Shown here: positions 1 to 6,935 of the stretch, in pieces
Layout of the letters: each line of letters begins with the position of its first letter
Numbering within the stretch: the stretch's first letter is position 1
Source of the DNA: Burkholderiales bacterium UBA2459
GTDB taxonomy: Bacteria > Pseudomonadota > Gammaproteobacteria > Burkholderiales > Burkholderiaceae_E
Assembly (NCBI GenBank): GCA_002342365.1
Contig: DDPV01000015.1
Span: 96,140-112,125, forward strand
DNA length: 15,986 nucleotides
Reading direction: 5' to 3'
Notes under the pieces: generated by a model
Seen by the model: only the letters and a program-made list of their open reading frames with translations
What the model was told of the DNA's origin: nothing
Database searches by the model: none
Program-made: the position numbers and the translations under genes

Positions 1-977
1 ATGAATTCAATATTGCCGCCCACGGTGATGCTGGTCTTGCCCTTGCCGCCTGCTTCAAGCCTTTTGAGCACCTCATCTTCGACTTGCAGGTTCCATGCGT
101 AGTCAAACTCCCCTGTTTGCAGCACCGCGCGGGCAGCCGACACCGCATCGCCTCCGCCCTTCATCTCGATGCTGTCGAAAAAGGGCCGGTTTGCTTCGTG
201 GTAATCGCTGTTGATGGCGCCACGAACCATATCGCCTGGTTTGAAGTCGACAAACTTGTAGGGCCCTGTGCCCACAGGTTTGAGGTTTGTTGGCGCTTCA
301 CGTGATTTCGCACCGATATACGGTTCAAAAAGATGTTTGGGGATGATCATGCCCGCAGTGCCAACCAATGGGTCAGCCCAAAATGGGCTGGCACGCGTGT
401 TTTCCACCCGCACCGTGAAGTTATCAATTTTGGTGACTTTCACGTCTTGGTAGGTCGATATGGTGACGGCCGCCGATGCCGGATCAGCTGCAAAGGCCGC
501 AGTAAAGACCACATCGTCAGCCGTAAAGGGCTTGCCGTCGTGCCATCTCACGCCCTGCTTGAGCTTCCAGATCACCCACTTTCCATCGGGTGCGACAGTT
601 TTGTTGGCTGTCGAGGGAACTTCTGCAGCCAGGATTGGAACCAGATTACCGTCGGTGTCCCAGGCTGCAAGCGGTTCATAGAAAATTCGCGAACCTTCCT
701 GATCTTTGGTGCCGGTTGCAAAATGAGGGTTGAGCAAAGTCGGGCCCTGCCACCATAAAACACGCAAGGGACCGCCTCCGCCACGCTTGCTCGGCGTGTA
801 GGCTGACTTGTACTGTTGCGCCTGGGCGATGCCAGCGTGCATTAAAAGCTGCGCGGCCATCGGTGCACTGATGCCCACCATGACCATTTGCTGAATGAAG
901 GCCTTTCTGCTGAGTTTTCCGCTTCGAACAGCGTCAATCTCCTGCCTCAGAACTTGCTCGATATCTTGCATCGCCAT
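1..977 (-). CDS. Peptide ABC transporter substrate-binding protein (SBP family 5), 3' end cut off by the window
   Basis: Periplasmic solute-binding protein of the DppA/OppA type, which captures peptides (or another solute handled by this family) for an ABC importer. About 325 residues are visible and the frame is still open at base 1; the family is usually 500-600 residues. The start at 977 is preceded by GGGAG (984-988) six bases away. Residues 23-27 read SRKAF, a twin-arginine-like motif with RK instead of RR, followed by a hydrophobic stretch and an AQA|QQ cleavage site near residue 52, so export by Tat or Sec is likely. The family hallmark WHDGKPFTADDVVFT is at about 145-159. A stretch containing GGGDAVSAARAVLQ, frequent in proteobacterial members, lies near the cut end. 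No permease or ATPase genes are visible; they could lie beyond base 1. The substrate cannot be told from sequence. Confidence 0.93.
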   Translation of the reverse strand, partial: MAMQDIEQVLRQEIDAVRSGKLSRKAFIQQMVMVGISAPMAAQLLMHAGIAQAQQYKSAYTPSKRGGGGPLRVLWWQGPTLLNPHFATGTKDQEGSRIFYEPLAAWDTDGNLVPILAAEVPSTANKTVAPDGKWVIWKLKQGVRWHDGKPFTADDVVFTAAFAADPASAAVTISTYQDVKVTKIDNFTVRVENTRASPFWADPLVGTAGMIIPKHLFEPYIGAKSREAPTNLKPVGTGPYKFVDFKPGDMVRGAINSDYHEANRPFFDSIEMKGGGDAVSAARAVLQTGEFDYAWNLQVEDEVLKRLEAGGKGKTSITVGGNIEF

Positions 978-983
978 GTTGAT

Positions 984-988
984 CTCCC
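984..988 (-). promoter_or_regulatory. Ribosome binding site of the peptide-binding protein gene
   Basis: GGGAG on the minus strand, six bases before the ATG at 977. The GGGAGATCAAC-ATG string found here recurs exactly in front of the universal stress gene at 13502, so it may be a favoured initiation context in this genome. Confidence 0.7.
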
Positions 989-1118
989 AGATTATTGGTT
1001 ATCAGGTTTTGTTGAGATAAGGGAAGCACTCCTGTGCTGGCAGGGTAAACGGAAATGTTTGTTGCCGCAACTACGCAAGGAATGCATCGTTCGGAAGCTT
1101 TTGCCACAGCGCTCGCGC

Positions 1119-1197
1119 AGCTTTTGGCTGCGTGCCTTAGCCCTTGGTTGCCAGCCTTCGCTTTCAGCTCCTTGCCTTAGCTTTTGGCTGCTTGCCT
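1119..1197. repeat. Imperfect direct repeat, 60-base period, in a degenerate low-complexity tract
   Basis: Positions 1119-1137 and 1179-1197 match at 18 of 19 bases (AGCTTTTGGCTGC, then G or T, then TGCCT). The shorter string TGCCTTAGC also occurs twice (1133-1141 and 1173-1181). Related CTTTTGCC, CCTTGGTTGCC and CTTTCAGC fragments surround them. The tract looks like a locally expanded degenerate short repeat, not a mobile element: no flanking inverted repeats or target duplications were seen. Confidence 0.7.
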
Positions 1198-1220
1198 CGG
1201 TGATGCATGCTTTGGAAGTC

Positions 1221-1249
1221 GGGATCGCTTGCATGCTGATCAAGATCCC
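1221..1249. promoter_or_regulatory. Inverted repeat upstream of the metallohydrolase gene (possible operator or leader hairpin)
   Basis: GGGATC at 1221-1226 pairs with GATCCC at 1244-1249. Adding TTG/CAA across a two-base bulge gives nine pairs around a loop of about nine bases. It lies 47 bases before the ATG at 1297 and no T-tract follows, so a regulator site or 5' leader hairpin is likelier than a terminator. The function is inferred from position only. Confidence 0.35.
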
Positions 1250-1284
1250 GATAAAAGACACAAAGACTTTCGTTGCGCAGACCC

Positions 1285-1290
1285 AGGGAG
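1285..1290 (+). promoter_or_regulatory. Ribosome binding site that fixes the start at 1297
   Basis: AGGGAG followed by a six-base spacer and ATG at 1297. This favours 1297 over the in-frame TTG at 1273, which has no comparable site. Confidence 0.75.
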
Positions 1291-1296
1291 TTCCCA

Positions 1297-2469
1297 ATGA
1301 GTTTTCAACGCCATACGCTGCATTTGCCCGTGATGACCCCCGGCACCGTCCGCAGCCTTCAGTGGTTGCGTTTCGGGCGAAAATTAGCGCGCCCCAAGCT
1401 TTACATGCAAGCGGCAATTCATGCCAATGAAATGCCTGGCACGATGGCGCTTCATCACCTGATGCCGCAGCTTGTTGACGCTGACGCCAAGGGCTTGATT
1501 GAAGGCGAAATCATCATCGTGCCAACGGTGAATCCGATCGGGCAGGCGCAGCTGGTCGGAAACCAGCATCTTGGCCGTTATCACTTTTTGAATTATGAAA
1601 ATTATAATAGAAACTGGATCGATCTTGCGCCTGCGGTTGCCCAAAGTATTGGTAGCAGACTTGGCGCTGACGCCACAGCGAATGTTGCAAGGATTCGAAA
1701 AGCAGCGCTCGCAGCCCTTGAAGCGCTTGAGCCTGCCAATGAGTTGAGAACACTGCGGGTTGAAATTCAAAAGCTTGCGGTCGACGCCGACTTTGTGCTC
1801 GATTTGCATTGCGACATCCACGCCGCCATGCATTTGTTCATGTCTGCCCGCGACTGGCCCCAGGCTGAGGCGACCCGATCCGGACCTGCCTACGAATTGG
1901 CAGCCGATCTGGGTTCAGAGGCAACGATGTACAACGAACCTTATCCCGCAGCGCTGACCTTTTCCGGTGTCAACGGCGCACTGTGGGCAAGGCTTGCCGA
2001 GCAGTTTCCTGAGGCTGCTATTCCGCAGGCCTGTATGTCGTGTACCGTCGAAATGCGCAGCCAGTTTGATGTGAGCCATGCGCAAGGTGCGCGTGACGCT
2101 GCCAATCTGATGCGCTGGATCATCCGTCAGGGCATCGTGAAGGGTGATGCGGGTCGGCTGCCTCGACTGAAGGCAGCTGCAACACCGATTCAGGGCATGG
2201 ATGTGGCTTATTGCCCGACAACAGGGTTTTTGGCCTATCACCTCGAACCTGGCGCCAAAGTGAAAAAAGGCCAGGCTGTTTGCGATGTGATCGATCCCGC
2301 CAATCCGCATGGCGAAGCGGCTCGCACCACCATCCACGCCCAGACTGAGGGCGTGCTTTTCGCGAGGCGGCTCAATGGTTCCCTGGCCTGGCCAGGTCTG
2401 GTGCTCTTCAGAATTGCGGGTGCGCAGCGGCTGGAGCATCGGGCCGGGATGTCGGGACTTGACGATTAA
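1297..2469 (+). CDS. Succinylglutamate desuccinylase/aspartoacylase family zinc hydrolase
   Basis: Predicted zinc-dependent amidohydrolase or deacylase with the M14-like fold of AstE and aspartoacylase, 390 residues, presumably cytoplasmic because no signal peptide is seen. The zinc ligands are visible as HANE (H42, E45) and LDLHCD (H171). The catalytic glutamate is E252 in CTVEMRSQF, and NYNRNW (102-107) matches the family's substrate-binding Asn-Arg region. A C-terminal barrel-like segment (about 308-335, with PGAKVKKGQAV) resembles the lipoyl-like domain of many members. Start chosen for AGGGAG six bases upstream. It converges with a divergent paralogue only 20 bases away. The substrate is unknown; a true AstE (arginine catabolism) is not supported, since no ast genes are nearby. 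Confidence 0.88.
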   Translation: MSFQRHTLHLPVMTPGTVRSLQWLRFGRKLARPKLYMQAAIHANEMPGTMALHHLMPQLVDADAKGLIEGEIIIVPTVNPIGQAQLVGNQHLGRYHFLNYENYNRNWIDLAPAVAQSIGSRLGADATANVARIRKAALAALEALEPANELRTLRVEIQKLAVDADFVLDLHCDIHAAMHLFMSARDWPQAEATRSGPAYELAADLGSEATMYNEPYPAALTFSGVNGALWARLAEQFPEAAIPQACMSCTVEMRSQFDVSHAQGARDAANLMRWIIRQGIVKGDAGRLPRLKAAATPIQGMDVAYCPTTGFLAYHLEPGAKVKKGQAVCDVIDPANPHGEAARTTIHAQTEGVLFARRLNGSLAWPGLVLFRIAGAQRLEHRAGMSGLDD

Positions 2470-2489
2470 TGTACGCTCTTCACCGGTAA

Positions 2490-3548
2490 TCAAACGCCAA
2501 GCCGCCCGCCCGGGCGGGCAAGATAAAACCACTCCTGCCCAGCTTGCGCTTTCGGGTTGGGAAAAATCACATAAGCATCCTCGGCGGTTCGCACGATTTC
2601 ACCGTCGGCCCGCCGAGCGATGATTTCGCCCTGATTGACGCGGTCAAAGCTTTTCCAGGGTCTTGCGAATGTGTCATTGCTATCGTATCGATCAAAAACA
2701 TCAAACAGTCCCATGACCTCGGGCTTGGGAGAAGGCTCAGGCATCGGACCTGCAAGCATGCCCAGGCACCGCAAGCAGTTGATGATCGCCTGATAGGCGA
2801 CCTCGCGGCCAGCCGGGTCGTCGTGCTGACCGCATTCAAGCGTGATGGCCCAGCCACCGACCGAGCGCATGTATTCGGTGGTGCCGACACCGTAGGCCGG
2901 ATCGATGTCGACTGAGTCCATGGGGGTCAGCCCGGCCTTGAGCCGACTTGCGCGTTTTGCCATGCCTTTGGCATAGGTATCAAGCCAGCCATACACAAAG
3001 CGATCACAACCAAGGCGCAGGGCGATCGCCTCCTCTTGCTCAGCTTTGGCAAAAGCTTCAAGTTCGTTCTGATTATTTTCAGGTCCGAACAAGGCAAACG
3101 CCTGGTCTCCGCTTTGAAAGGAATGCAGATCAAGCAAGCCATCATGTTCGGCGAGAAGCGGGCAGAGCCAATGGGCGACATGGTCCTCGTAGTCTATGGG
3201 CTGGGTGGGTGGCCTGAAGCGTCTATTCAGATTGCGGTCGCCCTGTCTTTGCTGCAAGCGCCAGGCCTTCGGATTGGTTACCGGCACCAGGCTTAAGCGG
3301 CCGCACAGCAGCTGCAACTCAGAGTTTATGAGTTGTTGAACAATGCGCTGAATCGCAAAGCTGCCATGGGTTTCATTACCGTGAACCGCTGCGGTAACGA
3401 TCAAAGCGGGTCCCGGGCGAGGGCTGTCAAATCGCAGGACATGAAAGGCAAGCTCTTGCTCAAGTGGCAGCAAAGGCTCAAGCGCACGCTGTCTCGCGTT
3501 GGGCAGGGTCGCAACGATACCGCTGATCTGATGAATATCGCTTTCCAT
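2490..3548 (-). CDS. Second succinylglutamate desuccinylase/aspartoacylase family zinc hydrolase
   Basis: 352-residue zinc hydrolase of the AstE/AspA family, closer to the classical pattern than its convergent neighbour. It has HGNETHG (zinc ligands H56, E59), DRNLNRRF (104-111, the family's Asp-x-Asn-Arg region), LLDLHSF (H142) and ITLECGQH with catalytic E238. A C-terminal beta-rich region ends the protein. No export signal is seen. I prefer ATG 3548, preceded by AGGAGGGA (complement of 3561-3568) with a longish 12-base spacer; an upstream ATG at 3599 would add 17 unconvincing residues. It is divergent from the crotonase gene at 3629, sharing an 80-base spacer. Likely removes an acyl group from an N-acylated amino acid; the exact substrate is not readable. 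Confidence 0.88.
   Translation of the reverse strand: MESDIHQISGIVATLPNARQRALEPLLPLEQELAFHVLRFDSPRPGPALIVTAAVHGNETHGSFAIQRIVQQLINSELQLLCGRLSLVPVTNPKAWRLQQRQGDRNLNRRFRPPTQPIDYEDHVAHWLCPLLAEHDGLLDLHSFQSGDQAFALFGPENNQNELEAFAKAEQEEAIALRLGCDRFVYGWLDTYAKGMAKRASRLKAGLTPMDSVDIDPAYGVGTTEYMRSVGGWAITLECGQHDDPAGREVAYQAIINCLRCLGMLAGPMPEPSPKPEVMGLFDVFDRYDSNDTFARPWKSFDRVNQGEIIARRADGEIVRTAEDAYVIFPNPKAQAGQEWFYLARPGGRLGV
2504..2519. repeat. Perfect 16-base GC palindrome inside the 3' end of the hydrolase gene
   Basis: GCCCGCCCGGGCGGGC reads identically on both strands. It encodes part of the terminal ARPGGR residues of the minus-strand hydrolase and lies 35 bases beyond the stop of the convergent gene. With no unpaired loop and no T-tract it is a weak terminator candidate at best; it may be coincidental in Arg/Pro/Gly codons. 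Confidence 0.5.
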
Positions 3549-3628
3549 GTTCGCTTGCTGTCCCTCCTGTTTGTTGTGACTGGTGCGGCATGGCATCATG
3601 CTGCGGACTGACCGATTCGAGAAGGCTT
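3549..3628. promoter_or_regulatory. Short divergent spacer with GCATG/CATGC inverted repeat
   Basis: 80 bases separate the minus-strand hydrolase and plus-strand crotonase starts, so both promoters must overlap or lie partly in coding sequence. GCATG (3588-3592) and CATGC (3597-3601) form a small inverted repeat in the middle, a possible regulator site. No convincing -35/-10 pair was seen. Confidence 0.3.
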
Positions 3629-4423
3629 ATGGTGACACTTTACGCCGAGGGCGATTTTCTCATTTCACGCGATGAGGGAATCGTCACCGCGACCTTCAAT
3701 CGTGCGCAAACGCGAAACGCGCTCACCTTCGACATGTACGAAAGACTTTCGCGCTTGTGCCTTGAGGCGGCCGAGGATCCAAGCCTCAAGGCGATCATTT
3801 TGACGGGTGCGGGCGACAAGGCTTTTGCCGCCGGCACCGACATCGCGCAGTTTCGGGCCTTCACATCAGGAAGCGACGGCATCGACTACGAGCAGCGTAT
3901 TGAAGCGGTGCTTGAGCCTGTTGAGAAGTGTCCGGTGCCGCTGATTGCTGCGATTGCCGGGGCTTGTACCGGTGGGGGAGCTGCGATTGCTGCCTGTTGC
4001 GATTTGCGCGTTGCCACGGCCGATATGCGCTTTGGCTTTCCGATTGCGCGATCGCTTGGCAATACCTTGTCGATGGGGAATTTTCGAAGGCTTGTCGACT
4101 TGCTGGGTCCGGCACGGGTTAAACATATGATCTTCACCGCTGAGCTGATGCAAGCGCAAGAGGCTAGGGCCCTGGGCTTTTTAAGCGCTGTGGTGCCAAA
4201 CGCCGATGCTTTGATGCCGCGTGCAAGGGCCTTGGCCGAGCAACTCTGCGGCCATGCTCCGCTCACGATGATGGCTTGCAAGGAAGCCCTCCGACGCCTT
4301 CGCATCGATGGCCCGGATGCGATCGATCATGATCTGGTGATGAAGATTTACGCCAGCGCGGACTTTAAGGAAGGTATCGACGCCTTTTTGGGAAAGCGAG
4401 CAGCTCAGTGGACGGGCCGATGA
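3629..4423 (+). CDS. Enoyl-CoA hydratase/isomerase (crotonase) family protein lacking both canonical glutamates
   Basis: 264-residue crotonase-fold protein acting on an acyl-CoA thioester in the cytoplasm. Oxyanion-hole segments are visible as AFAAGTDI (65-72) and GACTGGGAAI (111-120). In rat mitochondrial enoyl-CoA hydratase the catalytic Glu144 follows GGGC and Glu164 follows FGQP. The aligned positions here are A119 and I139 (FGFPIAR), so a classical hydratase reaction is doubtful. The FGFPIARSLGN version looks like a distinct subfamily seen in Burkholderiales; its reaction is unknown to me. Start: ATG 3629 sits 3 bases after GAGAAGG, and GTG 3632 would be better spaced; an ATG at 3590 has no site. 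Its stop overlaps the next start (ATGA), so the two crotonases are translationally coupled. Confidence 0.9.
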   Translation: MVTLYAEGDFLISRDEGIVTATFNRAQTRNALTFDMYERLSRLCLEAAEDPSLKAIILTGAGDKAFAAGTDIAQFRAFTSGSDGIDYEQRIEAVLEPVEKCPVPLIAAIAGACTGGGAAIAACCDLRVATADMRFGFPIARSLGNTLSMGNFRRLVDLLGPARVKHMIFTAELMQAQEARALGFLSAVVPNADALMPRARALAEQLCGHAPLTMMACKEALRRLRIDGPDAIDHDLVMKIYASADFKEGIDAFLGKRAAQWTGR

Positions 4424-5196
4424 CACAGGACTTTGAACTGCTCGAAGTGAACATTGAAGCTTCGATCGCCGAAGTGATCATGAAGCGGAGGGATCGACGC
4501 AACGCGTTATCACAAGCCTTGATGCGCGAGATGATTCGTTGCGCGAGAGATTTGGGCGAGCAGCTTTCAGTGCAGGTGGTTGTGCTTCGCGGTGATGGTG
4601 ACTTTTTTTCTGCAGGTGCCGACTTGCGTGAGGCGCAGGCTTGGGCTCAGACTGACAGACCCTTGCTCGAGCGGCGCGAGATGGCTTCGCTTGGCTTTCG
4701 GATGTGTCAGGCGTGGGAGGCCATGCCGCAAATTGTGATCGCAGCGATTGAAGGCTACGCAGTGGGCGGAGGCCTTGCAATCGCGCTGGCTTGCGATTGG
4801 CGGGTGATGGCGCGTAATGCCTTTTTATCCCTACCCGAGATTGCACTGGGCATACCCCTGACCTGGGGAACGATTCCACGCCTTCACGCCTTGGTGGGTC
4901 CGGCAAAGGCCAAGCGACTGACGATTTTGTGTGAGCGGATTCCAGCGCCTCAAGCCCAGGAATTCGGTCTAGTAGACTGGGTAAGTGATGAGGGTCAGGC
5001 GCGGGGCTTGGCCTTTAGCATTGCTTTGCAAGTCCTGCAAAAGCCCGCCAGCGCTGTGCGCATGAGCAAAGAAAGCATCCAGGCGCTTGCGACCATGATG
5101 CATCATGCAGCGGGCTACATGGCCCATGACCAAATCGCACTGGCTGCCGCAAGCGAAGAATCGATGAGTGCCCGAGCGCATGCCCTCAGAAAGTAG
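4420..5196 (+). CDS. Enoyl-CoA hydratase/isomerase family protein with a single catalytic glutamate
   Basis: 258-residue crotonase-fold protein. Its oxyanion-hole segments are FFSAGADL (62-69) and AVGGGLAIA (114-122). The position of Glu144 is A120, but the position of Glu164 is retained as E140 (LSLPEIALG). One acidic residue at that place is typical of enoyl-CoA isomerases and some hydrolases of the family, so isomerase or another acyl-CoA reaction is more likely than plain hydration. The start ATG lies inside the previous gene's stop (ATGA, 4420-4423), typical of translational coupling; a GTG at 4408 is possible but less attractive. The next gene begins within its last bases. The substrate is unknown; fatty-acid or branched-chain acyl-CoA breakdown is possible. 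Confidence 0.9.
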   Translation: MTQDFELLEVNIEASIAEVIMKRRDRRNALSQALMREMIRCARDLGEQLSVQVVVLRGDGDFFSAGADLREAQAWAQTDRPLLERREMASLGFRMCQAWEAMPQIVIAAIEGYAVGGGLAIALACDWRVMARNAFLSLPEIALGIPLTWGTIPRLHALVGPAKAKRLTILCERIPAPQAQEFGLVDWVSDEGQARGLAFSIALQVLQKPASAVRMSKESIQALATMMHHAAGYMAHDQIALAAASEESMSARAHALRK

Positions 5197-6100
5197 CGCA
5201 AGCGCTAATCGTTCGCAGCACATTCCGCCCCGTGCCCTTCTGTTACTGGTCATCCTCACCCTGGTTTGGGGTACCAATTGGCCGCTTTTTTCGCTTGCGG
5301 TGAAAGAGGTTTCGGTTTGGACCTTCCGCACCGTCTCCTGCCTTTCAGCCGGGCTGCTTCTGCTTGGCTACGTCAAGCTCCGGGGCCATTCGGTACGGAT
5401 CGAAAGAAGGCACTGGAAGGTGGTCGTGGTGTCATGTTTTTTATACATGGTGGTCTGGAATATCACCAGCACCTACTCGGCGGTGCTTTTGCCCTCCGGG
5501 CAGGCTTCGGTCCTGGGCTTTACCATGCCTTTGTGGGCAGCACTTTTTTCATGGTTGTTTTTTCGTGAACCCTTGCGTGGCCGCATGTTGATTGCGCTGG
5601 CCTTTGGCACATTCGGTGTTGCCTTGTTGATGGTGCCAAGTTTTCGTGATTATGCCGATGCGCCATTGGGCTTTGTTCTGGGACTGGCCGGCGGCGCTGG
5701 CTGGGCCTTGGGAACGATCGTTCTAAAACGCGCAGCGCTGCAGCTTGCACCATCGGTGATCACCGCCTGGCAGTTGTTGATCACCGCAGTACCCTGTTCG
5801 ATCGGTGCGGCCTGGTTTGGGGACTGGAACGGGTTTGTGCCAAGCGCCTCGTCGATCGCCGTGATCGCATACATTACGCTTGTACCGACGCTCATTGGCA
5901 ATGTCTGCTGGATCGCGATCGTCGGCTTACTGCCCACGCAGGTTGCTGGCCTGTCGGCTATCGCAGTCCCGATGGTGGCGATGGTTTCAGGCGCGCTGGT
6001 GCACGGCGAGCCCTTGGGTGTAACGCAGTGGCTTGCGATGGCTTGCACCGGCACTGCACTGGGTTTGCTTTTGCTGCGGCAAAGCGCTGCATCGCGTTGA
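5180..6100 (+). CDS. EamA/DMT-family transporter
   Basis: 306-residue inner-membrane protein of the drug/metabolite transporter superfamily, with about ten hydrophobic helices in two EamA repeats. The first helix carries the LVWGTNWP motif (28-35) typical of the family. The gene overlaps the end of the upstream crotonase gene by 17 bases if it starts at ATG 5180; an in-frame GTG at 5168 is an alternative. Neither has a strong ribosome site, so coupling to upstream translation is likely. A hydrophilic Ser-rich N-terminus (residues 1-18) precedes the first helix. EamA proteins mostly export metabolites or amino acids, but the substrate is not readable here. Confidence 0.9.
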   Translation: MPSESSASANRSQHIPPRALLLLVILTLVWGTNWPLFSLAVKEVSVWTFRTVSCLSAGLLLLGYVKLRGHSVRIERRHWKVVVVSCFLYMVVWNITSTYSAVLLPSGQASVLGFTMPLWAALFSWLFFREPLRGRMLIALAFGTFGVALLMVPSFRDYADAPLGFVLGLAGGAGWALGTIVLKRAALQLAPSVITAWQLLITAVPCSIGAAWFGDWNGFVPSASSIAVIAYITLVPTLIGNVCWIAIVGLLPTQVAGLSAIAVPMVAMVSGALVHGEPLGVTQWLAMACTGTALGLLLLRQSAASR

Positions 6101-6129
6101 GAGATCGATCAAGGCCGGAACTCATCAGA

Positions 6130-6933
6130 ATGCTCAAAGCTTTTCCAATCGTCCTTGCCTTAGCTATCCTTTGTGCTGCAATGGCCCGCGAGGTGAAGGC
6201 CTGGGGTTTTGAGTTGCATGAATTGATTGCCCGTCAGGCGCAAGCCATGCTCTCGCAGCAAGCGAAAACCATGCTTGAAAGTCTTCTCGCGCAGGAAGAA
6301 GGCGCGAGCTTGCCCAGCATATCGACCTGGGCTGACAAGCATCGGGAGTTTCCCACAGCGACCTGGCATTACGTGAACTTTCCCAAAGGGCAATGCCAGT
6401 ACGAGCAAGCCCGTGACTGCCCGGAAGGGCATTGCGTGATTGAAGCCTTTGCCCAGCAACTGAAGCTCTTGCAGACTTCGAAAGATCCAGCCGAACAGTT
6501 GCGTGCGCTCAAGTTTGTGGTGCACCTGACCTCCGATGTGCACCAACCCTTGCATGCAGCCTGGGGCGAGGATCGCGGCGGAAATCGATTTCAGCTGCAG
6601 GCTTTCGGACGGGGCAGCAATTTGCATGCTTTTTGGGATAGCACCCTGGCACGCCAAGCCGAGGGTGGGCTGGAAGCCCTGGAAAGCGACGTCAAGCTGC
6701 AAATGGCCCGGCTCGACACGCTGCGGCCAGAACGGATGGGCGAAGGGCGAAATCCGATGGAGCCATGGGCTCTCGAGTCTTGTCGGATCGTGGCCGAAGA
6801 CGGGTTTTACCCGAGCTCCCGAGAAGTCGACCAGGCCTATGTGCAAAAGCATCGGCCCACGCTTGTTCGCAGGCTTGCACAAGCCAGCCGCCGCCTTGCT
6901 GAGACCTTGAACCGCGTGGCGGCAGCCCGCTGA
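6130..6933 (+). CDS. Secreted S1/P1-type zinc nuclease
   Basis: 267-residue single-strand nuclease or phosphodiesterase of the S1/P1 family, exported to the periplasm or outside. A signal peptide (1-24, ending VKA) precedes W25, which is the expected mature N-terminus, since the N-terminal Trp amine is itself a zinc ligand in P1. All nine ligands of the three-zinc cluster can be located: W25, H30 (WGFELH), D69 (STWADK), H80 (TWHYVNF), H132 and D136 (VHLTSD), H142 (HQPLH), H166 and D170 (LHAFWD). Three cysteines (89, 97, 102) could provide a disulfide. ATG 6130 is chosen because it gives the signal peptide; its ribosome site is weak. It sits between two DMT permease genes, 29 bases after one and 2 bases before the next. 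Role inferred: scavenging of extracellular nucleic acid or nucleotides. Confidence 0.93.
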   Translation: MLKAFPIVLALAILCAAMAREVKAWGFELHELIARQAQAMLSQQAKTMLESLLAQEEGASLPSISTWADKHREFPTATWHYVNFPKGQCQYEQARDCPEGHCVIEAFAQQLKLLQTSKDPAEQLRALKFVVHLTSDVHQPLHAAWGEDRGGNRFQLQAFGRGSNLHAFWDSTLARQAEGGLEALESDVKLQMARLDTLRPERMGEGRNPMEPWALESCRIVAEDGFYPSSREVDQAYVQKHRPTLVRRLAQASRRLAETLNRVAAAR

Positions 6934-6935
6934 GC

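Larger units (their letters stand above)
978..1296. other. Divergent intergenic region, 319 bases
   Basis: Spacer between the peptide-binding protein gene (minus) and the metallohydrolase gene (plus); it should hold both promoters. I could not pick a convincing -35/-10 pair for either direction. It contains a degenerate repeat tract (about 1091-1200) and an inverted repeat (1221-1249), listed separately. Open frames crossing it on both strands have no ribosome site, and their repetitive Ser-Gln-Lys-Leu-Arg-like content reflects the repeats, so I do not call a gene. Confidence 0.7.

Noticed and set aside
1119..1197. Direct repeats as a CRISPR array
   Set aside because: Only two imperfect copies, spacers themselves contain repeat fragments, and no cas genes are present.
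888..1430. 180-codon plus-strand frame across the divergent spacer, and the opposing 141-codon frame (992-1417)
   Set aside because: Both run through the repeat tract and into neighbouring genes, with no ribosome site and no recognisable domain.
2504..2519. Palindrome as intrinsic terminator of the convergent hydrolase pair
   Set aside because: It lies within coding sequence, has no loop bases and no following T-tract in either direction.
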